In this document: positions 46,672-57,996 of the stretch, piece by piece
How positions within the stretch are numbered: position 1 is the first letter of the stretch
How the letters are laid out: each line of letters opens with the position of its first letter
DNA from: Grammothele lineata
Taxonomy: Eukaryota > Basidiomycota > Agaricomycetes > Polyporales > Polyporaceae
NCBI GenBank assembly: GCA_002150815.3
Contig: NDFF03000135.1
Location: 1-64,000 of the forward strand
DNA: 64,000 bases
Direction: 5' to 3'
Position numbers and translations under genes: made by a program
Notes under the pieces: generated by a model
Databases searched by the model: none
What the model was told of the DNA's origin: nothing
What the model saw: the letters and a program-made list of their open reading frames with translations, nothing else

Positions 46672-47895
46672 CTATGCCCCAGCGACCAACGCGTGATCCC
46701 ACACAAACCTCGCCGCCCTATCCACCATCGCCGGCGAGAAATCGTGCCCGATCCCAGGCTCCAACATCACTTCCTTCACCCCGCTTTCACCTACCTCCAA
46801 CTTCTCGATCACCTCCTTCCCCGCCGACCACGGCACGATCTTGTCGTCCTTCCCGGAAAGCACGAGGATCTTCTTCCCGAAGAACGGGTTCGACGCATCG
46901 CGCGCGGTGTAGGGGGCAGCCTTGGCGTCCGTGCGCGCGATGTGCTCCTTGTATGCGTCCGGCATGTATGGCGGACCGAACGGCAGCCCATGCGCCTTTG
47001 CACGTTTAGACATGAGCGTGGCGAAGTCCGGGCATCCTATACATGACGACGGCGTGAGTGAAGTTCCAAACCACGCGATACGTGGTGGGATAAACGTACC
47101 GATGATGGGAATCCCGATCTGCACTCTAGGGTCTGTCAGAGTCCCCACGACAGTCAGCACGAAAAGAGCAAAGCTCAAGTTGAGCGTAGCACTTTATACT
47201 CGCCGGTTTTGAGAACGATCCAAGTTGCGTGGCCGCCGAGGCTCCGTCCGGCACATAACCACTTGTCGATCACTCGCTCCCCATGGGGGAATAAGTACGA
47301 GGGCAGGAGGTCGATAAGGAACGACACATCCTGTGCCGTTCCCGCTGCGAAAACCCAATGTTATTGCCACCATTTAAATCCTCTGAATCAATTACGGACT
47401 CACTGTACATCGAGTAGAGGTCCATCCTGGGCAACACTCATCAATGCGAGCACTAGAACTGCTAACTTGCAGCTTACGCATGTCTCGGATTATCCTTGCT
47501 TTTGTCCTCCGACCAGCCCATATTCGCTTGCTTATCTACCAACCGTCTTCCGTGGTTCCTTTGATCCTGTCCCAAACGCATTCAAGTCAGTCGCAGTTCT
47601 TAGTAAACAGCGCTAGCATCAACCAACTCACGAACGTAACCACAATCAAATCCCTCGCGCGCACACTGGCATTCCCCCGCTCACGGCGGAAACGGCCGAC
47701 CTCCTCGAAGATCCGGACGACGTACCCCTCCATCTTCTTCGCGGACCCGTTCCGCCCGTGGAGGAGGAACATCACCGCTACCGGCGCGCTCGCCGCCGTT
47801 GCGGCCGGCTGAGAGAACACGTCGAGCTCGATGCCTCCCACCGCGAGCTGGCGCTTCGTCAGGCCACTGCCAATGTTCTCGGCGCCGGCTGGCAT
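46672..47895 (-). CDS. Alpha/beta hydrolase (dienelactone-hydrolase-like)
   Basis: Predicted esterase or peptidase-like hydrolase with the canonical fold. The start is MPAGAENIGSGLTKRQLAVG (47895). The oxyanion-loop motif is VMFLLHGRNGSAKKMEGYV, the strand-loop LIVVTFDQRNHGRRLVDK follows, and the nucleophile elbow is CAGRSLGGHATW (GxSxG, Ser nucleophile). The acid is probably in LVLSGKDDKIVPW, and the His in LEPGIGHDFSPAMV. It ends DHALVAGA. Five or six exons; the intron at 47203-47134 or so appears to begin with GC instead of GT, because only that join yields KTDPRVQIGIPIIG. No signal peptide, so probably intracellular. The substrate is unknown. Convergent with the unknown protein gene. Confidence 0.87.
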
Positions 47896-48960
47896 TCTGA
47901 ATGTAGTAGGGCTGGCGGGGCAGGGCGCGGTTTCGGCGTGATCTACAAGGAGCGAGCGTTCCTGAGGTGGGCGTTGTGGTTAGAAGTCGCGATGAGTCCA
48001 CGGCGTCCGCGTCCGCGACGGGAATAAGTAGCCTGGCTGATCCCGATGTCGTCATGGGCGCACCCGACGCCACCATTTCAGCTCTCGCGGGAATGCCGTC
48101 GGTGGCGTTCCGCGCGCGAGACGCGAGACACGAAAATGAAGCTTGAAGGTAAATGAAGGTAAAACTGAACACCAGCTGAACGCAGTGAGTTCCAAAGATG
48201 AGATAAGCATGGTGAATACTGGAGCATAGAGATTGGAGAAACGGCGAGACTACGAGAACCGATCCAGTACAGGTAGGAAATCGTCGCAGGTCATGAATGA
48301 AGAGCAGAAAGAAAAAGGGAAACAGGGGATCCTGGTATATACGTAACGTGAAGCGTAAGCGTCGTGCAGAGAAAGGGTAAGGGGTAAAAGAACAACAAAA
48401 GCACGAGCGTGTCTAGGTGATGAAGAGTCCCTGAACACAAACAAGTGCGCGCGGAGATGCAACATGAACACAAGCACAGACGGCCGGCCACGGTCTGCAA
48501 GCACAGAAATTATCTACGGACGTGGGGCCTGGGGTAGTCGTCATCGACAACGCTACGCCGCGGGAGGGAGAGTAGTATCTACCTCCACAACCAAATCCAG
48601 ATCAGCAGGAAACAACACCGACTAGCCTGTACAACGCATACACGACGTCTGGAACGGAGCACCGGCGACGACAGGAGAGCCGACGACCGAAACCGAAACG
48701 AACAGCGTCCGCACGTCGAAGGAAGGCTATATGCGAGCGAGAGCCATAGTCCGTGCGTCCTGCGGCCGAGGTGCAAACCGTTTTGCGGTGCGGTATACGT
48801 GCGTGCGAGTGTCGTCGAGAATGCGATAGCGTGGATGGGATGATGATGTCCGGGAATAGACAGTAGTAGCAAGTAGATGGTAAGATCGCCAGTCAAGGTC
48901 CGTGCGTCCTCCGCAACACAGTCAATATGTACGCGCGCAACTCCTCCCCTCCCTCTCCTC
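47896..48960. other. Intergenic, 3' flank of glyoxal oxidase
   Basis: About 1.06 kb between the start of the hydrolase gene (its promoter is here) and the stop of glyoxal oxidase (its 3' UTR is here). Several GC-biased open frames occur, such as one of 163 codons overlapping the hydrolase, but none has family similarity. Confidence 0.5.
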
Positions 48961-51442
48961 TCAATACCCTCCTCCTGCTCGATATCCTGTCCGGCTCGCA
49001 TTGCTGACTCTCGGCGCGTTCTGGAGGTAGGGGTCGAACTCGGCGCTTTGTGACCTGACGTCGTCGAAGTACGGTGTGTTCGGCGCGTTGAGGTTCATAG
49101 AGCTCGCGTTCGCGCCCCATGTCGCGCTCTCATTACCCTGCGGTAGCGGCATAAAAGCGCTCGAGTCAGAACCCCTATAACCGCTACCACCGACCCCGCC
49201 CGCGCCCCTCCCGGAGGCGCTGGCCGCGCCCCCAGACGCGGAGCCCATCGGGTAAGACCCTTGCGCCTGGCGCGCGGCCGCGCGCCTCCGCCGGGCCATA
49301 CAAATTCCGAAAACCGCACCGAGGATGCCAACAGCCGCAATGGCCGCAATGATTCCACCAACGATCGCGCCCGTGTGCGAGCTGCCGCCCGCGCCGCTGT
49401 CCTTGCCGCTCGAGCTACTGTTGCTGCTGCCGCTGCCGGATGCACCGTCGAGGCGTACGCTGGCGGGGAGCACGGTGGCGTCCGACGTAGGCTGGGTCTC
49501 GATGTTGCCGGAGCCGACAATGACGTACGAGCCGTTGCTGGGAATGCCGGACATGGTGACGAACAGGAGGGCCGGGCCGGGCTGGAACAGGTTCGGGTTG
49601 GGCGGGAGCTGGGCGACGTGGAGGGTGATCGAGCCGTCGCTGTTGACCGTGTAGGTGTTGTTGAGCTGCATCGCACGCTGACCCATGTTCATCGCGTGGG
49701 TGGTCCAGCCGCCACGGATGAGGACGACAGTCGTGTTCTCCGCAGCGTCGTTGGCGGAACCCGAGTACGCGGAAGCTGGGACGGTCAGGTCGAAGGATTT
49801 ACCACCGTATGAGAGGGTGTCGGGAGCACCAGTGAAGGTCGGGCGGTTGGAGGCGGAGAAGTAGTGAGGGTAGAAGACCTCAGCCTTGTAGGTGGTCGGG
49901 AAGACGGTGGACGTGTTGACGTCGACGTTGGGGTTCGAGCCAGCAATCAAAACCGACGCATCCGGAAGGAGAATGGCGGACGAGTGGTAGAGACGGGGAA
50001 TATCCGACGTCTCGTAGCCAGCGTTAGTCCAGCGCGAACCCTTGGCTGCGGTAGGGATGTAGCGAGCAGGGCGGCCGACGGGACCGGAGGCGAGCGACAT
50101 TCCGTTCGGCATGACGAGGGTGTTGAGCGTGCGGTCGGCGTATCCCGCAGTTCCGTTGAGACCGCCGTTGACGACAAGCATGGTCAAGTCGGGGAGGGCG
50201 ATGAACTGACCCATGGTACGAGTCTCGAGCATGTCGTCATCCTCGACGTAATCAATGTCGGTCGAACCATCCTCGGGCTCGGGCGTGATCGTGTGGCACT
50301 TGCCTGACGCAGGAATGTTCCAAGTGTCGGCGAACGGCCAAGAGTAGTTACCCCACTGCTCATCGGTCATCAAGATACCACCGCAAAAGATCACGGAAGG
50401 AGTGTAGTTGTTGGCGGGCGTGAGCGGGAGCATAGCAGTCGCACCGGATGCCGGGTAGACACGGACGATCTGGTCAGGCATGTCGGGCAAACGGGTTTCC
50501 GTGTTGGTATCAGGGTCCCAAAGCACTGGAGATAACGCGCGTGAGCAACGACGAAGAGAAAATGGAGAATATACCAACTGGTCGAATAGTTCGCCTGTAC
50601 GAGCATCTTGCCAGAGGGCATGAGGTAGGTGTGGGCGTACGCGTTGAGACCAGAAGTGTCGATCATGAACTGCATGGTCTGCTGTGTGCGGCCGTTGGCG
50701 GGGTAGAACTCGTACGTCGGGTTGGCGGCACCGCCCTCGGTTGCAGGGTCAACGTTCGGGTAGTTGCGGTTGATGTAACCACCGTTGGTGAAACCGCCGA
50801 TGAGAACAATCGAACCGTCGCCACGAGGCTCAGCGGCCGAGTACCAACGCTGACTCTGCATAGAAAGCAGCGATGAGTTGTCGAACCACTGGCACTTTGT
50901 TGATGAGAAGTCGTCGCTGTCGTCGCAGGGGTCGAGGATACGGATCGCCTTGGTACCGTCATAGTCGCCGAAGGTGGTGTCGAATGTCGCGGTGAACGGG
51001 TTGTCGGGAGGAGTGGTGTCACCGATGTTGCCGCCAGGACCGACGGCACCGTTTCCACCGAATGTCGCAAAGGAGCCGTTGGGGAGGTGCATACCCGAGG
51101 CACAGAAGACGTTGGTCGTGACACCCATCGTAGTCGCAGTGCGGGAGGCAATGTCGTAAACGGCGCCCATAGCGGGGAAGTCGCCGAACTTGGCAGCGTT
51201 GGCCTCAGACTTGTCGAGGATGTAGACCTTGTCGAGGTTGCCGAGGAACATCTTGGGTGGGGCAGTACGGATGTGAGGGATCCGCAGCAGGCGAGGAGGA
51301 ACTAGCGAAAAAGACGGACCATCATTGCGCTGACTTGGGTGTCACCTCCATCCTCGAAGGAGCCTGCGGTGTGAGACTGGGCGAGGGCTGTTGCTGCGCC
51401 GAGAGAAACGGCCAGCCATGGTAGCTGGCTGGGAGAGATCAT
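48961..51442 (-). CDS. Glyoxal oxidase (AA5_1, copper-radical oxidase), membrane-anchored form
   Basis: Copper-radical oxidase that oxidises aldehydes such as glyoxal and makes H2O2, which can feed peroxidases in lignin breakdown. The start MISPSQLPWLAVSLGAATAL (51442) is a signal peptide. The redox cofactor Cys lies in TTNVFCASGMHLPNGSFATF, with Tyr in SQRWYSAAEPRGDGSIVL. Copper ligands fit Tyr and His in IPRLYHSSAILLPDASVLIA and the late His of RGGWTTHAMNMGQRAM. After the catalytic part comes a Gly/Ser-rich linker (SGSGSSNSSSSGKDSG), then a single membrane helix (HTGAIVGGIIAAIAAVGIL and on) and a basic cytosolic start (ARRRRAAARQ) with a Gly/Ser/Tyr-rich tail. Unlike secreted glyoxal oxidase, the tail anchors it. 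The first intron donor (GTCCGT) is unusual. Confidence 0.93.
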
Positions 51443-54400
51443 GATGGGGCGTCGGAAGGCAAGGAAGGATTAGGGCGAAGAGTAGGAAGGAGACTAGAGA
51501 TAGGCTAGAAGTAGGCCCTCGGGGGGGAGCAGGATGGGGTCGTCCTGGGGAAAGCTAAAGGAGAGTGTCGGACGACGGACGGAGCGGTCGTGTTGTGGTG
51601 GATGTGGTGGGAGGAGGAAGAAGTGGAGAGCGACGGCGGCGTTGTTGTCCCTCGCCAGACGCCTGCTGGCTATATACGGACCGTCCCTCGCGTCCTCCCC
51701 GGTTATGTAAGCAACTCCCGGCTCTGCCCCCGCGCCCGTCGCCGGCTAGCGCCCGGTTAGCAGTCTCTCGGTCGGCCGCGACTGTCCGCGGTGGGTTCGA
51801 GCCCCCGACCCGCCCTCTCCTCTCCCCGCCAAACTCGCCTCCCACCGTCGCCTCGTCCCACTTCATTATCCTCTCCATGGCTTGGCCCCCCGCCCATGGC
51901 CTCGCCGTCCTCACCCTCCACGTCGCTTCGCCTCGCGTTTCCCGTCCACTGTGCCAGCCATCGGCAACGCAGGCGTCCCTCGGCGCCGCGCCGACTCGGC
52001 ACGCCTGGTAAAATTAGAGCGTTCGCATCCGACACGGTCCCGCCGTTTTCGTCCGCGGGGAGGCAGTGCTCGTTTTCCGTCTCTTCTCTTTCCTCATCCT
52101 TCCGACCGCAAGCAGCTAGCTCTGACTTTAGATTATACTTCGAACGCTCCACCTCCTTCCTGCGATCTCTCCGGCCAAAACGCTGTCGGAGGAAGAGCGG
52201 TCGTGGCTGATTAACACGCAGAATACGCGCGAGCGTTTGCTCGTCGTGCACCAGCGTGCACCCTCCCCGCATGATTCTTATGACTGAATATGCCGCACGG
52301 ACGACAATGGCCGAGCAGTGAAGTCTCCGGCGATGATCTCTCCAGACCTTCTTTCACCGGCTAAGCGGCGCTTTCCGGAAGCATTCGGGCATTTCTTTCT
52401 TACCCAGATCCATCCTCTGATGTCACGATCCGACCCGCGTAGTCATCACTACACCAATGCCTACCACGAGTTCAACAAAGGTCGTGATGCTCGGGACTGT
52501 AATACCTCTGCGCCTACGCACAAATTCGTCCAGCCGTTTCCTCCGCCGCCCGTCCAGCGCGACTTCTAGCTCTGCCCTCGCGCGTTTGTCCAAGAATACA
52601 AACCGCATGCCGGCGGACGCTGCACTACAAATAGCCCCCTGCCGAGCCCGGCAGCGCTGCGATGAGCCGCTGAACACCAGCATCGTCGGCCCCCCTCCCA
52701 ACAACCGGGGGGCCCCCTGCCCTGACGCTCCACTCCATAGTCTCCAATCCTGTGCATCCGAGCCACGCTCTCGCCCAGGCAGATGAACGCCCGCGTGCCG
52801 GGCGCGCGCACGAAAACAGACCAAGAACCCATCGTCCTGCCGGACGCCGCGGCACGACGACGGCACCTCAGACAGGCAGACTCCATGGCATCTTCGTTCT
52901 TCGGACGTTATTTTCGCGTTGCGATCGTTGGTGAGAGCGCCGTCTCGTGCGCGCGCACAGGGGGAGAGGAAGAGGTAGCCGCGCGCGCGTGCGAGAGTTT
53001 TCGCGTGCTGCGGAGGGTGGTGGGATAACCTCAGTGCCGTGGAGCTTTTACGATCGAGGCAAGCAGAAACGCGAAGCGACTCGGGGCGGTCCTCTTCCAA
53101 GAGCAGTCGCACGATGCGTGTGTTCAGAGTCTTCAGACAACCAAACTCTGTAATGTACACTCAGGAAATCGGGGGCGAGCCTAAACATGCATGCCAGCAC
53201 TATCCGCCACGGTAATTGCTTTTCGGAAATCCGGACGATCGCACGGTGACGTGCTGCGGGTGCGGATCCCAGACATTGCGGCGGCGCCGAATGACAGTGG
53301 AATTACATTGAAATGTCCACCTTGAGGAAAGATACCGATCATTCCCCGCCAGGCACGCGCTAGCATGTCACAGGACGAGCTCGAATCCTTCGAGCTGCGG
53401 TCGTGCCATGGGATGGTGAGGTTCCCTTGCTCGACTGGCTTGCTTCCGAGCAAGCTCTATCGCTAGGCGGTGCCAATGGTCATGATGGCCTAACCTTCGC
53501 TGAAGTAAAGAAAATAGCCAAGGATGTGCATAGCTCGCGGTTGAGAGGAGAATGGAAGGTGTAGCTTAGATGAGCCGACTTCACGTACGTGTCATACGCA
53601 GCTCGACAATCGCATTGCCGGCATCTGCACTAATGCTGACGTCGAGTGAAAGCAGGCTGGTCGTTCCAAGTACATAATTTTTGCGGATCTCGTCTCGTGC
53701 CTACAAACCCACCTCAAAGATGAGCGCTTGAGCACTCGCTCGGGGCGAAGCCTGACGCTCAATGCAGTTTGAATGCAGTACTTCAGTCTTCCAGCGTCAG
53801 TTGAACAGAGAAGGCGCGACAGCGCGATCTAGGAGCATCCAGACCAAAATTTCAGACAGCGCGAAGACCAAGTCAGCCACAACACCGTAGAACCGCAGAG
53901 GCCATCAGGATCCGATGGCACGCTGGACAAGACAGAGAAGCATGATGGTCCGATGGACGTCCGCTGCGAACAATCATCCGACACCTCACAACGGGCAGAT
54001 GTCGATGTCTCGGGTGTTGCCACAGGTCTCAGATGATGCTTGGCGCCTCTCGACCCACGTGTCTCGGCTGGATTAGGCAAGCTAGACGCCAGTTGTCGTG
54101 CCTTTGCGTGCCTTCCGGATGGCTCCGGTGCCACGCGGAGTCGTCTTAGACCAGCAGCTCATCTCACTTCAGTGATCATCTACTCAGCTTCGTCCAAAAT
54201 CGCGCATATATCAATCTGAGCGGGACGCTATGCCACACTCAACTTCTGGTAGCGTCCTTTCAAACCGCAAATCTCTAAGTTCCTGGCATTAAATAAGGCC
54301 GAACCTCCTGAACTTGAACCTCTTCCCCTCGCCTGGTCGTAACTCTTGGCCTGAAGCTTGTTCACAGCCTAGCACGCGGTGTACTCATTTATCATGATAC

Positions 54401-55032
54401 AGGATACTTGTGATTGAGACCTAAATGGTGCGCATACATGACCCTCTTACGCGCTGGAATGATGGTTCAACTTCTCCGCAGGATGTGACGGACTCCCAAG
54501 GCGCACTCATAGTAGCCCGTGGTCTCGGTATCGGCTGGATATGCCAACGTCGAGCGATAATTTCATATCCGAGCAGCCTTCCATAGCCATCCTTCATTCA
54601 ATGCCTCACCGTTGCTGCGCCCTCGAAGCTCGGGAGCGTCCGGATCTTAGCCTTCTCAATTCAATCGCTCGGATTCCCTTCCATCGACAGCTTTAAGTTT
54701 AGGGGTGGTGGAACTTACCTCGAGGAGCTTACGTGTTGCACGTTTGTGTCGATCTCAAGCCCGTAAGTTTAATATCCCTGAACCCTTCTCTGTGTGGCTC
54801 GTTGACCCCGGAACGTGGTGGTCATACTCACGTTCAGCCTGCGAGTACCTGACCTTACACAAGTATCAATCGCCTCGTCTGCCTATCCCAACTAGATCCC
54901 CCTTCAGCAGCATATTCCGAAGCTCAGCATCTCTCATATCCATCTAACTGTTCTATCTCAAGCTATCTCTCTCGGTCTGTTCTTCTAAACGGTGAAATCG
55001 ATGGCACTGGCTCACCTCGCATACGCAGAGAA
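51443..55032. other. 3.6-kb region without a convincing gene
   Basis: Longest gap in the gene-dense part. The first third is GC-rich with overlapping spurious frames, the rest closer to neutral. Frames of up to 245 codons (52423-53160, minus) have no family similarity. A minus-strand frame at 53181-53453 reads FPQGGHFNVIPLSFGAAAM, protein-like but not recognised and without clear exons around it. No tRNA and no mobile element was identified. It holds the promoters of glyoxal oxidase and of the HET gene. Confidence 0.5.
51666..51675 (-). promoter_or_regulatory. Possible TATA box of glyoxal oxidase
   Basis: TATATA within GGCTATATACGG, about 230 bases upstream of the glyoxal oxidase ATG. The motif is nearly palindromic, so orientation is not fixed by sequence. 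The distance is plausible with a leader of about 150-200 bases. Confidence 0.3.
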
Positions 55033-57287
55033 ATGTGGCTCCTGTGCACCTCTACCTCCAAGCTTGTCCAGTTCACGTCTCCAGAATCTGTACCCGGAGG
55101 GTATGCCATCCTCTCCCACGTCTGGGACAAAGAGGAACAGGACTTTCAGCAAGTTCAGGCCATCGTAAAAGATTGCAGAGAGCGCGCCGAGGCCCAGAAA
55201 CGACTTAGCTTGGAGAAGGAGGAGCAGAAGTTACAACAAGTTCAAGCCATTGCGAAGGACCACGTAACATGCGACGAATTCCAGAAGAAGCCCGGTTGGG
55301 GGGATATCGTCGACTGGATTTGCGCCCTTGGTCGTCGCAAAGCTACGAAGCGGGCCCGCGTCGAGTCCGAAACGGAGGCGCTGGCTGACCCTCAGCCCGA
55401 AGAGCCGCCATCGAAGAAAGCACGAACGTGCCCTTCTCCCACGCCAGACGGGCCGCTGGCCACCACGTCCACAGCATCTGGCTCGGATCCAACTACTGTC
55501 TCGGAGCCGCCCACGGGCATGAGCACTGCTCCCGATCTCAGTCGCAGCACGAATCCGCGCGACTTCGTGTCGCCCAAATTGCGCGCTTTCTGCCAGCGCG
55601 CAAAAGCCGACGGCTTCAAGTGGGCGTGGGCGGACACGTGCTGCATCGACAAGTCGAGCAGCGCGGAGCTCTCGGAAGCCATCAACTCCATGTTCCGCTA
55701 CTACGCGCTCGCGCAGGTCTGTTATGCCTACTTGGCAGACGTTACGGAGAACGCACGTCCCGAGGCGACGTTTGACAAACAGTTCGCGCAGAGCCGCTGG
55801 CATAAGCGCGGCTGGACGCTTCAGGAACTGCTCGCTTCCCGCACGCTGTTGTTCATGTCCGCCGACTGGAGCCGGCTCGGGTCGAAAGCAGAGCTCGCGG
55901 AGGTCCTCACGCAGATCACGAGTATTCCGAAGAAGGTTCTTACGTTCGAGGTGGACGTGTCCGACATCAGCATCGCACAGCGCATGTCGTGGGCTTCCCT
56001 GCGCGAGACGACGCGACCGGAGGACGAGGCGTACTGCTTGATGGGTATTTTTGGTATCAACATGCCGACCGTGTATGGGGAAGGCCGCAAGGCGTTCTAC
56101 CGTCTCCAGGACGAGATCATGAGGAACTCAATCGACACATCCCTTCTTGCGTGGGGACCGCGGATGTCTGGGGTCAAGCTTCAAGAGCCCGGCTCGCTAC
56201 CGAAGCATGTTCACGATTGTTCTGCCAAGTCCAACTATCTGTTAGCCACTTCGCCATGGGACTTTTCGACATGCGGAGACGTAACTTTCGACAGCAAGTT
56301 CAGAGTGAGTGTGCCAAATGCAGTCAACGCGGCGCACTACTAACGGATCCTTCGTAGGTTCGTAGTCAAATAGGAAGCAAAGGCGCCTTTTCCGGCCCCG
56401 CTGCTAACATCCCCACCCTCACCCCAACCCCGTACGGCGTATGTGCACATGTCCCTGTCATCAGGCTTCCGACTTGCAGCATCGCGGTTTTGTACTGTTG
56501 CGACAACGCGAGCGATGGCCAGTCCGAATCCCTCGGCCTCTTCCTTACACCTTGCGAGCACTCGCCTGACGGACAACGGCCACTCTTCCACTGCAGCTTC
56601 CAAGCACACCGAATCGCGGGCATCGGAGACCTCCTTCGAGAGGAGCATTTACAGGGTTATGCACAAGGCTGGGGTGTGCCAGAGTGGACGGACGTCTATC
56701 TGACGCCACGACCGCGATTCCGGGCGAACACCAACGTGGAGTCGGCCCTGGCACTGATGAACTGCGCAGCGTCGACCATGCCCTTCCGATTCCCCCACTG
56801 CACGCTGAGATCCCTACAGGAGGAGCTAGGGCTCGAGCTGGAGTCGGCGACGGCACTCCCTGGCGGGCTGGAGTGGAACGGGCTGTCCCCGGTAACGCTC
56901 CTGTTCCTGTACCGGAGGTGGGGATCGCGCGTCTCGGTGACGCTGGGGAGGTGCAAATGTGAGGGGACCATGCAGCACTGGGTATCGGTGAAGACGGTGG
57001 ACGTAGTGGAAAATACGAAGCAGCCGTCGCCTGACCACGAGCCGCAAGACCACCTCAAGTCGGAGCACTGGCCAGGGCTGTCAAAGGCATTCCCCGTGAT
57101 GTGGTCGTCGAAGGCGCTACGAGTCTGGTTCACACAGAGTAGTCTGAACCGGGCTGGGTGTACGCTGGAGATGCATCTTGGTACGTCGGAGTCGGAGTCC
57201 AAAGGGCTCGTTGATGCTGTCAGTGGGAGCATCGTGTCAGTGCCTGTCGCACGACTCGGATCTGGAGGGATAAAGTCCGAAAGTTAG
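55033..57287 (+). CDS. HET-domain protein with a large insertion
   Basis: Member of the heterokaryon-incompatibility (HET) family, which in fungi can trigger cell death on meeting non-self. Exons 55033-56304 and 56358-57287 (53-base intron) give 733 residues. HET motifs: YAILSHVW (residues 24-31), KWAWADTCCIDKSSSAELSE (from 196), CYAYLADVTENA, SRWHKRGWTLQELLASRTLL, and RPEDEAYCLMGIFGINMPTV followed by YGEGRKAFYRLQ. Between the first two motifs lies an unusual insertion: a repeated segment (EEQDFQQVQAIVKD at 34, EEQKLQQVQAIAKD at 63), then basic stretches (GRRKATKRARVE, PPSKKART) and a Ser/Thr/Pro linker. The C-terminal 400 residues match no domain I recognise. Its partner and trigger are unknown. 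Confidence 0.92.
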
Positions 57288-57996
57288 CCTTTGTACCGGC
57301 GTCGTAATTAGCGATACATTTCCGTTGGATGTTTTAGTCTTTTGAGCACTGGGTATGCGAGCGGTTGAGAACATAAGACAGTTCGAATTGGGTCGCAGGT
57401 CTAGGGAGACCACACCGCGTTATTTCTGCCTCCAGGATGCGGTGACGGGGGTCCGTCAAGCCCCGGGAACCGGTCCGGCGCGGACAAGGTCAGGACTCTC
57501 GCGGCCTGCGCTGTGAGACGCATCTTCCGGCTCACCATCCGACCCCCGACCTTCTACCCCATTCCTACAAGCTCTTTGCCGTCTATGCATGATAACACAC
57601 GCCCTAGCGATTCCGACATAGTTCGCAAGGTAGGAAGCTTCGAGAATGAAGGCAGCCTAGACTCCCGGTAGAGCCGTTGTCCGGAAAAAAGCCCCGCTTG
57701 GCCGCTCTAGCTTCGAGGTCCAAAGACCGGCGGCGCAAGAGGGCCACATGGAACGTGTCCTAAGCTGCTGGCTAAGCCGACACAACAAGGCTCGCGCACG
57801 AGGTCCGTCCGTGCCGCACGGGCGTCGGGACGAGGATGGACCAATGCTGGGCGCAGCGAGCCGTCCGCATTCTGACGTCAGTCCAGGCGCGCCTCCGCCC
57901 GTCCGTTATTAGCCCGCCCTCTCCAAGGCTCTCTTCCCGCGTTCATCATTCCCTCCGTCCAGACTTGCCCCAGGTGCCCGTACTTTGCTCCCCGCC
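57288..57996. other. Intergenic, promoter of LanC-like gene
   Basis: About 710 bases between the HET gene and the LanC-like gene (both +). No gene. It contains a perfect CRE palindrome near the 3' end, annotated separately. Confidence 0.5.
57873..57880. promoter_or_regulatory. CRE/ATF palindrome TGACGTCA
   Basis: Perfect 8-base palindrome bound by bZIP factors of the ATF/CREB type, 117 bases before the LanC-like ATG at 57997. Eight-base matches occur by chance, so a role is unproven. Confidence 0.35.

Noticed and set aside
51770..51812. tRNA-like B box (GGTTCGAGCCC) near 51,795
   Set aside because: Flanking bases cannot form a T stem longer than 3 pairs, and no matching acceptor stem lies upstream.
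52423..53160. 245-codon minus-strand frame in the gene-free stretch
   Set aside because: Starts without ATG, Arg/Ser-rich, overlapped by other frames of similar length; no family found.
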